DNA of 55,933 bases from an uncultured Lachnospiraceae bacterium (GTDB lineage: Bacteria; Bacillota; Clostridia; Lachnospirales; Lachnospiraceae). Position numbers and translations under genes: made by a program. The DNA lies in assembly GCA_910585635.1 (NCBI GenBank), contig CAJUFE010000016.1:26144-82076 (forward strand), given 5' to 3'. Positions within the stretch are counted from its first letter, which is position 1. Every line of letters starts with the position of its first letter. The notes below the pieces were generated by a model. It was not told the origin of the DNA. It did not search any database and worked only from the letters and a program-made list of their open reading frames with translations. Below are positions 16,396-24,429 of this stretch, one piece after another.

Positions 16396-17620
16396 GGGAC
16401 CGATCCCGGAGAGGAGAGTGGACGGACCGGCCAAGCGGCTGCAGCAGGAGGAACAGTTGCAGCAGCGGCAGGAGGAGCGGCTGGGGCAGATCGGGGCTTT
16501 GCTGCTACCCTGGTATAAGGATCACGCCAGGGACCTGCCCTGGCGGCGGGACGCAGATCCCTATCGGGTCTGGATCTCGGAGATCATGCTGCAGCAGACC
16601 CGGGTGGATGCGGTAAAGCCCTACTATGGACGTTTTATGGCAAAGCTCCCGGATGTGGCGGCATTAGCCCAGGTGGAGGAGGATGTCCTGCTGAAGCTGT
16701 GGGAGGGGCTGGGCTATTACAGCCGGGCCAGGAACCTAAAGAAGGCGGCAATGCAGATGATGGAGCAGCACGGGGGCCGTGTGCCGTCTTCCTTTGAGGA
16801 GCTGTTAAAGCTCCCGGGGATCGGGCGCTATACGGCGGGGGCGGTGGCTTCGATCGCCTACAAGGTCCCTGTGCCTGCAGTGGACGGCAATGTCCTGCGG
16901 GTCATCTCCCGGGTCCTGGCTAGCTTTAAGGATATCGCCCTCCCCCAGACCAGGACCTGGATGGAGGGTCTGCTGAAAAAGACCATGGACCAGGAGCAGC
17001 CGGGGCTGTTCAACCAGGGCTTATTCGAAGTGGGGGCATTAGTCTGCACCCGCAGCCCCGACTGTGGGGCCTGTCCGCTGGCTGCTGTCTGTGCTGCCAG
17101 TAAGAAGGACTTATGCCGTGAGATCCCGGTAAAGTCCGGGAAGAAGGCCAGGCGGATCGAGGAGAGGACCGTACTGGTAGTGCGCGGGCGGGAGACGGCC
17201 AGGCCAGGGATGGCAGGAGAGACGGAGGATCCGAACCCAGCGGGAACGGCCGACGGCCGAGAAGAGGTCATGGAAGTGGTCGCCTTGAAGAAGCGCCCGC
17301 CTAAAGGCCTCTTGGCCTCCTTGTATGAATTTCCCAATATTGAGGGAAAGCTATCCTTAGATCCGGAGTCTGTGGCGGCCCGGGCGCTCCTGTCCCAGAT
17401 CATCGGCGTGGCAGAAGAGCGGGTCGGCAAGATCAGCCTCCTGGGGGAGGCAGAGCATGTGTTCTCCCATGTGGAGTGGCATATGGTGGGCTATGAGATC
17501 TGGGTGGAGGGCAGCCTCCCTCCGACCTTTATCTGGGCGGATATCTGCAAGCTGGAAGGAAAATATCCGCTCCCCAGTGCATTTCTCGCGTATAGGAAGG
17601 CCTTATCTAAGGTAAAATAA
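16382..17620 (+). CDS. mutY: A/G-specific adenine glycosylase
   Basis: 412 aa; removes adenine mispaired with 8-oxoguanine. It has a helix-hairpin-helix (LPGIGRYTAGAV) followed by the catalytic Asp in VDGNV, EIMLQQTRV, an iron-sulfur cluster motif, and a C-terminal NUDIX-like MutT domain (about residues 255-410) with a Pro/Gly-rich insert. The cluster motif reads C-x5-C-x2-C-x5-C, one residue shorter in the first gap than the usual C-x6-C-x2-C-x5-C. The start overlaps birA by 14 bp; ATG 16388 is an alternative. The first 35 residues are Gln/Glu-rich and not conserved. Confidence 0.93.
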   Translation: MAMYKGPIPERRVDGPAKRLQQEEQLQQRQEERLGQIGALLLPWYKDHARDLPWRRDADPYRVWISEIMLQQTRVDAVKPYYGRFMAKLPDVAALAQVEEDVLLKLWEGLGYYSRARNLKKAAMQMMEQHGGRVPSSFEELLKLPGIGRYTAGAVASIAYKVPVPAVDGNVLRVISRVLASFKDIALPQTRTWMEGLLKKTMDQEQPGLFNQGLFEVGALVCTRSPDCGACPLAAVCAASKKDLCREIPVKSGKKARRIEERTVLVVRGRETARPGMAGETEDPNPAGTADGREEVMEVVALKKRPPKGLLASLYEFPNIEGKLSLDPESVAARALLSQIIGVAEERVGKISLLGEAEHVFSHVEWHMVGYEIWVEGSLPPTFIWADICKLEGKYPLPSAFLAYRKALSKVK

Positions 17621-17638
17621 AGAAAGAAGTGACTTGTG

Positions 17639-18526
17639 ATGAAGAAGATGCTGTTTGTGATCAATCCCCGGTCCGGCCGTGAGCAGATACACACCCGTCT
17701 CCTGGAGATCCTGGACCTGTTCTCCGGGGCCGGCTACCAGCTCCAGGTCCATGTCACCCAGGGACCGAAGGATGCCACCCAGATCGTCCGGGAGTATGGC
17801 GGAGAGAAGGACCTGGTGGTGTGCAGCGGCGGGGACGGCACATTGAACGAGGTGATCAGCGGGATGATGGCGTTCGCGGATCCGCCGGTGCTGGGCTATA
17901 TCCCGGCCGGCTCTACGAATGATCTTGCTTCCAGCCTGCGGATCCCTAAGCCGATGATGGAGGCGGCGCAGACCGCATTGTGGGGGACACCTTTTGGGAT
18001 CGATATCGGACGGTTCTGCGGCGACCGGCATTTTATCTATATCGCGGCATTTGGCGCGTTCACGGAGGTCTCTTATCAGACCCCTCAGGATAAGAAGAAC
18101 ATCCTGGGACATCAGGCCTATGTGCTGGAGGGGGTCAAAAGCCTGGGTTCCTTAAAGACCTACCCGATGCGGGTGGAGTGGGAGGACCAGGTCCTGGAGG
18201 AGGAATTTGTCTTCGGTATGGTGACCAATACCATCAGCGTAGGCGGCTTTAAAGGGCTGGTGACCCAGTCGGTGGCATTAAATGACGGGGAGTTCGAGGT
18301 CCTTTTGATCCGAAAGCCCAGGACGCCGCTGGATCTGAGCAGCATCATATCCTATATGTTCCTGCGGGAAGAGCCTAATGAACATGTGTTCAAGTTCAAG
18401 GCCAAGAAGCTGCGGATGATCTCCCAGGCCCCGGTAGACTGGGTGCTGGACGGGGAATTTGGGGGCAGCAGGACAGAGGTGGAGATCGAGGACTTAAAGG
18501 AACGGCTGCAGATCCGGGTGAAGTGA
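17639..18526 (+). CDS. YegS/DagK-type lipid kinase
   Basis: 295 aa diacylglycerol-kinase-family protein. It shows NPRSG near the N terminus, the nucleotide-binding GGDGTLNE, and PAGSTNDLASSL. It phosphorylates a lipid alcohol such as diacylglycerol at the membrane. ATG 17639 is taken; GTG 17636 directly before it is equally possible, as the ribosome binding site (AAAGAAG) is weak. It lies 18 bp after mutY and is probably co-transcribed with it. Confidence 0.9.
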   Translation: MKKMLFVINPRSGREQIHTRLLEILDLFSGAGYQLQVHVTQGPKDATQIVREYGGEKDLVVCSGGDGTLNEVISGMMAFADPPVLGYIPAGSTNDLASSLRIPKPMMEAAQTALWGTPFGIDIGRFCGDRHFIYIAAFGAFTEVSYQTPQDKKNILGHQAYVLEGVKSLGSLKTYPMRVEWEDQVLEEEFVFGMVTNTISVGGFKGLVTQSVALNDGEFEVLLIRKPRTPLDLSSIISYMFLREEPNEHVFKFKAKKLRMISQAPVDWVLDGEFGGSRTEVEIEDLKERLQIRVK

Positions 18527-18579
18527 ACAAGCCTCTCCCGGAGCGACCAACGACCAGTCTGTGAAAATGAACTAAAGAT

Positions 18580-18608
18580 GTAACAGCTCAGGGTATCTGA
18601 ACTGTTAC
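18580..18608 (+). repeat. Inverted repeat upstream of rpoD
   Basis: GTAACAGCTCA and TGAACTGTTAC (one mismatch) around a 7-nt loop, flanked by a direct repeat CTAAAGATGT (near 18572 and 18609). No T run follows; it could be a weak terminator or an operator. Confidence 0.5.
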
Positions 18609-18649
18609 CTAAAGATGTTGATAACAGGTGAAAAACAGCGAGAAAAATG

Positions 18650-18678
18650 TTGAAAAACACAGCATTTTCATATATAAT
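18650..18678 (+). promoter_or_regulatory. Sigma-A promoter of rpoD
   Basis: TTGAAA (18650-18655), 17-bp spacer, TATAAT (18673-18678). It gives an untranslated leader of about 90 nt. Confidence 0.85.
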
Positions 18679-18776
18679 GAAAAGTTGTATCATGCAGTGT
18701 CCTGCAAGACGCGCCGTGATGCGCTTTGCCAGGTCGGCTTATAATTACAGACTTCTTAGCGAAAGGACGTTATCAA

Positions 18777-19907
18777 GTGGAAAAGGACAATTTTTTAGAG
18801 AAGCTGGGCAAATTGGTTGAGTTCGCTAAAACCAAGCACAATGCCCTGGATGCAACAGAGATCAATGATTTCTTTGCAGGCGACAGCCTTACCCCTGAGC
18901 AGATGGATCATATCTACAGCTATCTGGAAAACCGCGGCGTCGATGTGGTCCCCGTATTTGATGAGAGCACATTGACAGATGATGCGCTGCTCCTGGATGA
19001 CTCAGATGACAGCTTCATGAAAGATGCAGACGATGAGGAATTAGACATCGATCTGGATGCAGTGGATCTTTTAGAGGGCATCGGAACGGAGGACCCGGTC
19101 CGCATGTACCTAAAGGAGATCGGTACCGTCCCTCTCTTGAGTGCTGAAGAAGAATTGCGATTGGCAAAGAGAAAAGCGGAAGGCGACGAATATGCGAAGG
19201 AACGTCTGATAGAGGCTAATCTGCGGTTGGTGGTCAGCATTGCCAAGCGTTATACCGGAAGAGGCATGAGCTTCCTCGATCTGGTGCAGGAGGGCAATCT
19301 GGGACTGATCAAAGGCGTGGAAAAATTTGATTATACAAAAGGGTACAAGCTCAGTACATATGCTACTTGGTGGATACGTCAGTCGGTGACCAGAGCGTTG
19401 GCCGACCAGGCCAGGACGATCCGAGTACCGGTGCATATGGTGGAGACGATCAACAAGATGTCCAAGATGCAGAGGAAGCTGACCCTGGAATTAGGCTATG
19501 AACCCTCTGTACCGGAGCTGGCCGAGGCGCTGGAGATGTCGGAGGATAAGGTGATGGAGATCATGCAGATCGCCAGGGAGCCGGCTTCCTTAGAGACGCC
19601 GATCGGCGAGGAGGATGATTCTAACCTGGGCGATTTTGTGGCCGACAGCAATGTGGTCACGCCGGAGGGGAATGTGGAATCGGTCATGCTCCGGGAGCAT
19701 ATCGACGCGCTGCTGGGGGATCTGAAGGAGCGGGAACGGCAGGTGATCGTGCTGCGCTTCGGCTTGGAGGACGGCCATCCCAGGACCTTGGAGGAAGTGG
19801 GCAAGGAGTTCAACGTGACCCGTGAGAGGATCCGGCAGATCGAAGCCAAGGCGCTGCGGAAGCTGCGGAACCCGGTGCGGAGCAAGCGGATCCGGGACTT
19901 TTTATAA
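18777..19907 (+). CDS. rpoD: Primary RNA polymerase sigma factor (sigma-A)
   Basis: 376 aa, normal for Firmicute SigA. Region 1.1 (residues about 1-75) is followed by an acidic linker, region 1.2 (DPVRMYLKEIGTVPLL), 2.1-2.4 (ending TYATWWIRQSVTRALADQAR), region 3, and region 4.2 helix-turn-helix (LEEVGKEFNVTRERIRQIEAKALRKL). The start is GTG 18777 with GAAAGGAC about 9 nt upstream; the frame extends to 18726 but that part lies between promoter and ribosome binding site. dnaG, often next to rpoD, is not upstream. Confidence 0.96.
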   Translation: MEKDNFLEKLGKLVEFAKTKHNALDATEINDFFAGDSLTPEQMDHIYSYLENRGVDVVPVFDESTLTDDALLLDDSDDSFMKDADDEELDIDLDAVDLLEGIGTEDPVRMYLKEIGTVPLLSAEEELRLAKRKAEGDEYAKERLIEANLRLVVSIAKRYTGRGMSFLDLVQEGNLGLIKGVEKFDYTKGYKLSTYATWWIRQSVTRALADQARTIRVPVHMVETINKMSKMQRKLTLELGYEPSVPELAEALEMSEDKVMEIMQIAREPASLETPIGEEDDSNLGDFVADSNVVTPEGNVESVMLREHIDALLGDLKERERQVIVLRFGLEDGHPRTLEEVGKEFNVTRERIRQIEAKALRKLRNPVRSKRIRDFL

Positions 19908-20027
19908 AAACCTGCTCTGCAGAGACCTGTTTTATAGAAATCCGTTTTGTTGAGATCCGTGGGCCGGTCTAGGACAAAAGGATCGGTTGTGGCTGGATGG
20001 AAAAGAAGAGCAGATGGGACAGATAGG

Positions 20028-20068
20028 GCTGTGCTGTGGTCTTACGGGACTCACGGCACAGCTTTTTT
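20028..20068 (+). terminator. Rho-independent terminator
   Basis: GCTGTGC ... GCACAGC stem with additional pairing towards the loop, followed by TTTTTT. It ends the rpoD transcript about 120 bp after the stop. Confidence 0.88.
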
Positions 20069-20136
20069 GTGGTCCCGCTTGCCGCGAAAAGCGGCCTGTG
20101 ATACACTTAAAGACAGAGGAAAGGAGCGTGAGGGCG

Positions 20137-21354
20137 TTGGGTAAGATCTTCAATGTGAGTGCGGCTTGCGACCCGGATCTGCATTATATGGTAGACATTA
20201 CCGATAAATTGATGCAGATCAGGCGCATGGTGGATGCAGGTCAGTATTTTATCATCAACCGGGCAAGGCAGTACGGAAAGACCACGACCTTAAGGGAATT
20301 GGAAAAGATCCTGAAAAAAGACTATATCGTGGTGAGCCTGGACTTTCAGATGCTGGGGGCGGCCAGCTTCCAGACGGAAAACATCTTTTCACTGACATTT
20401 GCAAGGATCTTCCTGCGGGCCGCACAGAGACAGAAGGATGAGAATACCGACAGGTACCGGCAGCTGTTGGATGCTTTGGGAACGGCTGTTCTGGAAAAAC
20501 GGCCGGACTTTGTATTGCAGGAATTGTTCGAGATCCTGAGCGATATCTGTGGCGCATCCTGTAAACCGATGGTGCTGTCTGTGGATGAGGTGGACAGCGC
20601 CAGCAATAACCAGGTATTTTTAGATTTCCTGGCCCAATTGCGGGCCTACTATATCGATCGGGAGCGGCTGCCGGCCTTTCAGTCCGTGATCCTGGCCGGA
20701 GTCTATGATGTAAAGAACCTGAAACGGAAGTTTGTCCCGGAGGATGGGCATAAGCTGAACAGTCCATGGAACATAGCGGCGGACTTTCTCGTGGATATGA
20801 GCTTTTCCGAAAAAGAGATCTTTGGGATGCTCAAAGCGTATGAGGAAGATGCCGGGACCGGGATGGATATCAGCGGGATGGCGGGCCTGATCTATGACTA
20901 CACATCTGGCTATCCGTTCCTGGTATCTCGTATCTGCAAGCTGCTGGATGAAAGGGTAGCAGGAAGCAGGGCATTTCCAGATAAGAGCGCCGCCTGGACA
21001 AGGGAAGGGGGACTGGAAGCCGTCCACCTGCTGCTGGGTGAGAAAAATACCCTGTTCGAGTCGTTGACAGGGAAGCTGAAAGATCACCCGGCTCTGCGCG
21101 ATATGCTTTTTACGTTATTGTTCCAGGGGAGGGCGATACCCTATGACCCGGATGATGAGGATATCGATGTGGCGCTCATGTTTGGGTTTGTAAAGATCAA
21201 AGATGCTGGTTCGATCACCGTTGCGAACCGGATATTCGAAATGCGTTTATATAATCTTTTCCTGGCAGAAGGGGAGATCAAGGACAGCGAGATCTACAAG
21301 GCGGCGACAAAGGGCAGGGATCGAGGCGGTGGTCTGAAACGTGGTGGAGGATGA
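20137..21354 (+). CDS. AAA-ATPase-like protein of unknown function
   Basis: 405 aa. After CDPDLHYMVDIT comes a P-loop-like INRARQYGKTTTL and Walker B-like VLSVDEVDSAS, the pattern of the AAA-like family PF14516. The nuclease-like tail of the 2570-4306 protein is absent. The role is unknown; relatives are numerous in gut Firmicutes. TTG 20137 is chosen because related proteins start about 12 residues before HYMVDI and AAAGGAG lies about 12 nt upstream; GTG 20128 is the alternative. It sits directly after the rpoD terminator with no obvious promoter, and the start of the QueH gene follows 7 bp after its stop. Confidence 0.82.
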   Translation: MGKIFNVSAACDPDLHYMVDITDKLMQIRRMVDAGQYFIINRARQYGKTTTLRELEKILKKDYIVVSLDFQMLGAASFQTENIFSLTFARIFLRAAQRQKDENTDRYRQLLDALGTAVLEKRPDFVLQELFEILSDICGASCKPMVLSVDEVDSASNNQVFLDFLAQLRAYYIDRERLPAFQSVILAGVYDVKNLKRKFVPEDGHKLNSPWNIAADFLVDMSFSEKEIFGMLKAYEEDAGTGMDISGMAGLIYDYTSGYPFLVSRICKLLDERVAGSRAFPDKSAAWTREGGLEAVHLLLGEKNTLFESLTGKLKDHPALRDMLFTLLFQGRAIPYDPDDEDIDVALMFGFVKIKDAGSITVANRIFEMRLYNLFLAEGEIKDSEIYKAATKGRDRGGGLKRGGG

Positions 21355-21361
21355 GGGGCAG

Positions 21362-22120
21362 ATGGGTGAACGGATAGAAAGAAGGACGGGAGAAGGGGAT
21401 ATCGGGAGGCAAGAGTGTCAGAAGGATATGGAGCAGAAGACCGCCCAGAGAGAGAAAAAACGACGGAACTTCCAGAGGGAGATGGGGCAGCGGAACCATC
21501 AAAAGGAGATGGAGCGGGTGATCCAGGGGCATCAGCGGCGGGGGGAAGTGCCGCGGCTCTTGCTCCACAGCTGTTGCGCGCCCTGCAGCAGCTATGTGCT
21601 GGAGTATCTCTCCAGGTATTTTTGGATCACCGTATTGTACTATAACCCCAATATCTACCCGCCGGAGGAGATCTTGAAGCGGGCGGATGAGCAGGAGCGG
21701 CTGATCGCCACGATGCCTGTGGAGCATACGGTGGCCTATCTGGAGGGAAGCTATGAGCCGGAGCTTTTTTTTGCGGCGGTGAAAGGCCATGAGGAGGACC
21801 GGGAAGGGGGAGAGCGGTGCGCGCTCTGCTACCGCCTGCGCCTAGAGGAGGCGGCCAGGCAGGCGAAGGCGGGGGGCTTCGACTATTTTACCACCACCTT
21901 ATCCATCAGCCCTTTGAAAAATGCCGGAAAGCTGAACGAGATCGGGGAGGAGCTGGCGGCGCAGTACGGGGTGGCTTATCTGAGCTCGGACTTTAAGAAA
22001 AAAGACGGCTATAAGCGTTCCACGGAGCTGTCCCGGGAGTACGGCTTATACCGTCAGGATTATTGCGGGTGTGTGTTCTCGAAGAGAGAGAGGGACCGGC
22101 AGCGTGAGGGCTGCCCTTGA
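21362..22120 (+). CDS. queH: Epoxyqueuosine reductase QueH
   Basis: 252 aa. HSCCAPCSSYVLEYL, GERCALCYRLRL and DYCGCVFS carry the cysteines that bind the iron-sulfur cluster and metal of QueH (DUF208), with TTTLSISPLKN also conserved. It reduces epoxyqueuosine to queuosine in tRNA, the cobalamin-independent alternative to QueG. The first 60 residues (Glu/Lys/Arg-rich) are longer than usual; ATG 21362 follows GGAGGATGAGG, but an internal ATG such as 21482 would give the more typical length. Confidence 0.9.
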   Translation: MGERIERRTGEGDIGRQECQKDMEQKTAQREKKRRNFQREMGQRNHQKEMERVIQGHQRRGEVPRLLLHSCCAPCSSYVLEYLSRYFWITVLYYNPNIYPPEEILKRADEQERLIATMPVEHTVAYLEGSYEPELFFAAVKGHEEDREGGERCALCYRLRLEEAARQAKAGGFDYFTTTLSISPLKNAGKLNEIGEELAAQYGVAYLSSDFKKKDGYKRSTELSREYGLYRQDYCGCVFSKRERDRQREGCP

Positions 22121-22207
22121 AGCAGGCTGGCCTGGCTGTGGGGGCCATGCGCAGCTCTTCCGTGCAGACTGCCACACAGTCCCTTCGTGCAGGGCCGCTG
22201 CCGTCTA

Positions 22208-23461
22208 TCATTGGATCGAGCCGGATGCGTCGGCCCATCGGCCGTTTGGCGTGGCTCTGTTCATCCACAGGAGGCCGGATGAGGTGTCCAGGAAGTACCA
22301 TCTACCGTCGATCAGCTGATAGCCGGTCTTCATGGCGCCTCTGGTGCCGTCGGAGACGGGGTTTAAGTAGCGCCAGCCACTGGCCAGGTTGAGCCAGCCG
22401 GTCTTCATGGCGCCTCTGGTGCCGTCAGAGACGGGGTTTAGGTAGAACCAGTTGTTATCCACGAAGAGCCAGCCGGTCTTCATGGCGCCCCTGGTGCCGT
22501 CAGAGACGGGATTTAGGTAGAACCAGTTGTTATCTACGTAGAGCCAGCCGGTATCCATATAGCCGTTGGCGGCCAGGTGGAACCAGTTGTCATCGACATA
22601 GAGCCAGGAGGACTGGACCGGCCGGCCGTTGGAGGCGTAGTAGCGCCAGCCGTGGCTGTCCTGTACCCAGCCACGTCCGTTCTGACCGGGACTGCCGGTG
22701 GAGGAGCCGGTGCTGCCGGAGCCTTTATAGACATCAGAGGCGTTCATATAATACTCCTCGGACTTTTCTGTCCATGGCCCCTGCTCACCGCCGGAGCTAT
22801 CCAGCCCCCGGACCCGGAAGGTATAGTCGCCGGACCGTTCCATGTAGGGGTAGAAGTCATACCGGTGCTGGCTGGTGGTCACGGTGGTCACCTGGGTATT
22901 GCCCCGGTATAGCCGGACTTCATATTTATCGGCGGCATCCACCTCGGACCAGCGGGCGACGCGCCCGTCCCAGTACCAGTCCTCCACCTCCTCCAGATCT
23001 CCGGCCACCTTGCGGAGCCGGATCTCCACATACAAGCTGTCCCCGTTATCCCGGACCCGCTTGCTCTTTATCTCGCTGTGGAAGCCGGAGACGGTCACCT
23101 TGGTGGAGGAAGTGAACATATCCTTATCCGCATCCGCCACTGCCAGCGTGACCTTGATCAGGGGCGTCTCACCCCGTGTCCATACATCCGGATCGTCTGT
23201 CTCATCGTACACGGCCGGCTCCGACACCTTGACCCTGCTTCCGGATGGCGTGACGGTGACCGTCCCGATATCCTGCCCAGCCTCGGGCTTTTGGCTGCAG
23301 GCTACGGTCAGCTTGACGCTGGTGATCCTTTCCCGGGAGGCGCCGAAGGAGGGGAGGCACAGACCCGGCAGGAGGATCGACGCCGCCAGGGTGAGGGCCA
23401 GCAGCGGCTTTGCCGCACGTGCCCACAGGGGGCGATCTGGAGTCCTTGTAGTTTTTGGCAT
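22208..23461 (-). CDS. Secreted protein with fibronectin-like domain and cell-wall-binding repeats
   Basis: 417 aa. A signal peptide (about residues 1-38, ending near SFGAS), then a beta-rich region, a fibronectin-III-like segment (about 160-230; RYDFYPYMERSGDYTFRVRG), and about seven choline-binding-type repeats (GWRYYASNGRPVQSSW, WLYVDDNWFHLAANGYMDTG and so on). The last repeats are nearly identical at DNA level. It should be exported and held on teichoic acids or the cell wall. No enzyme domain is visible. ATG 23461 is preferred because AAAAGG lies about 12 nt upstream, while the ATG at 23473 abuts it. The gene is convergent with queH. Confidence 0.85.
   Translation of the reverse strand: MPKTTRTPDRPLWARAAKPLLALTLAASILLPGLCLPSFGASRERITSVKLTVACSQKPEAGQDIGTVTVTPSGSRVKVSEPAVYDETDDPDVWTRGETPLIKVTLAVADADKDMFTSSTKVTVSGFHSEIKSKRVRDNGDSLYVEIRLRKVAGDLEEVEDWYWDGRVARWSEVDAADKYEVRLYRGNTQVTTVTTSQHRYDFYPYMERSGDYTFRVRGLDSSGGEQGPWTEKSEEYYMNASDVYKGSGSTGSSTGSPGQNGRGWVQDSHGWRYYASNGRPVQSSWLYVDDNWFHLAANGYMDTGWLYVDNNWFYLNPVSDGTRGAMKTGWLFVDNNWFYLNPVSDGTRGAMKTGWLNLASGWRYLNPVSDGTRGAMKTGYQLIDGRWYFLDTSSGLLWMNRATPNGRWADASGSIQ
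22330..22560 (-). repeat. DNA repeats encoding cell-wall-binding modules
   Basis: Three near-identical units of about 60-66 bp, each containing CTTCATGGCGCC and CGGGGTTTA or CGGGATTTA, encode NPVSDGTRGAMKTGW modules. Their high identity suggests recent duplication. Confidence 0.85.
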
Positions 23462-23580
23462 ATCATCACACATCCTTTTCTGTACATGGCCATCTACCGG
23501 TGGACCAAGAGTGGGTTATTGGGGACACACGGTCCGGTCGGTTTTTTGTCCCGCTCTCGCGTGACACCGGACCGGTGCGG

Positions 23581-23605
23581 GTATGATATCTTATCGATAT
23601 CATAC
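23581..23605. promoter_or_regulatory. 25-bp palindrome, operator candidate
   Basis: GTATGATATC, TTATC, GATATCATAC: perfect 10-bp arms. On the minus strand an extended -10 (TGGTATGAT) overlaps its edge, so a bound protein could block transcription of the wall-binding protein gene. Confidence 0.55.
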
Positions 23606-23773
23606 CATATCAGCCAGAGAGATGTATTAAATTTCACGGACCATTTCTTTACGTGTTTGGTAAGATATTGAGAGATCCTTACGATTTTATGAGCCATTTT
23701 TCAGATCTGTGCAGATCGATCCAGATCGCCCGAAAAAAAGAACAAAAAGTAGCAGATGAGAGCCCCGTTTTTC

Positions 23774-23802
23774 TTGACATCATTAGGCATTTGTTATAAA
23801 AT
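23774..23802 (+). promoter_or_regulatory. Sigma-A promoter for the HPr gene
   Basis: TTGACA (23774-23779), 17-bp spacer, TAAAAT (23797-23802), 65 bp before the ATG. Confidence 0.85.
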
Positions 23803-23866
23803 CTACATAGGAGATTTTTACAAGATCCCTGGGGAATAAATAATCAGATAAGGAGAGATATGTATT

Positions 23867-24133
23867 ATGGTAAGTAAGACATTAACTGTAACAAATCCAT
23901 CCGGTTTACATTTAAGGCCGGCAGGCGTGCTGTCCCAGACCGCTATGAAGTTCAAATGTGATGTGATCATCGAGTGCGGTGACAAGAAGATCGTGGCGAA
24001 GAGTGTTCTGAACGTGATGGCAGCAGGCATCAAGTGCGGGACCGAGATCAACCTGATCTGTGACGGCGAGGATGAGAACGAAGCCTTAGAGACCCTGAGC
24101 AAGGCCATCGAGGATGGACTGGGAGAGAAGTAA
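23867..24133 (+). CDS. ptsH: Phosphocarrier protein HPr
   Basis: 88 aa. His15 in GLHLRPAG is the phosphate-carrying residue of the PTS; Ser46 in KSVLNVMAAG is at the position regulated by HPr kinase in Firmicutes, although the surrounding residues differ from the common SIMGVM form. It passes phosphate from enzyme I to EIIA proteins and, when Ser46 is phosphorylated, acts with CcpA. Enzyme I is not adjacent, so this is a monocistronic gene with its own promoter and tandem terminators. It could be a paralogue of the main HPr, which a genome search would settle. It could supply the EIIBC permease at 37358. Confidence 0.92.
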   Translation: MVSKTLTVTNPSGLHLRPAGVLSQTAMKFKCDVIIECGDKKIVAKSVLNVMAAGIKCGTEINLICDGEDENEALETLSKAIEDGLGEK

Positions 24134-24171
24134 GCGCCGGGGCGACGCAAAGATCGTGTATTGAAAAAAGA

Positions 24172-24204
24172 GGGGACTGTCTGTGGGAGCGGGCAGTCCC
24201 TTTT
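24172..24204 (+). terminator. Rho-independent terminator of the HPr gene
   Basis: GGGACTG ... CAGTCCC stem followed by TTTT, 40 bp after the stop. Confidence 0.85.
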
Positions 24205-24229
24205 GCTGTAAGTCCTTGTATGGTCTTTT

Positions 24230-24258
24230 GATCATGGCGGTGTCCATGGTCTTTTTTT
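24230..24258 (+). terminator. Second hairpin with T7 run
   Basis: GATCATGG, loop CGGTGT, CCATGGTC, then TTTTTTT. It forms a tandem terminator with the one at 24172. Confidence 0.7.
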
Positions 24259-24365
24259 GTGGATGCAGGATGATGATCAAAAGATCGACCAGATAAAATA
24301 TTATGTGATATATACACAAAAAAAGATTGATGGATCTGGCGGATATAACGAATATATGATATCTA

Positions 24366-24394
24366 TTGACTTGCATACCGGTATGTGATAATAT
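24366..24394 (+). promoter_or_regulatory. Promoter with embedded operator for the C4-acid cluster
   Basis: TTGACT (24366-24371), 17-bp spacer, TAATAT (24389-24394). Inside the spacer is the perfect palindrome CATACCGGTATG (24374-24385), exactly where a repressor would block RNA polymerase. The GntR/FCD regulator at the end of the cluster is the likely ligand-controlled repressor (inference). Confidence 0.8.
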
Positions 24395-24429
24395 AAAAGC
24401 ACCAAGATCAAAGAAAGGAGCAGAGGAAG

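Larger units (their letters stand above)
23462..23866. other. 405-bp divergent intergenic region
   Basis: Between the wall-binding protein (minus) and HPr (plus). It contains an 8-bp inverted repeat (GGTCCGGT 23531-23538, ACCGGACC 23566-23573), a 25-bp palindrome (23581-23605), a minus-strand extended -10 candidate overlapping that palindrome, and the HPr promoter. No ORF with a ribosome binding site was seen. Confidence 0.6.
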
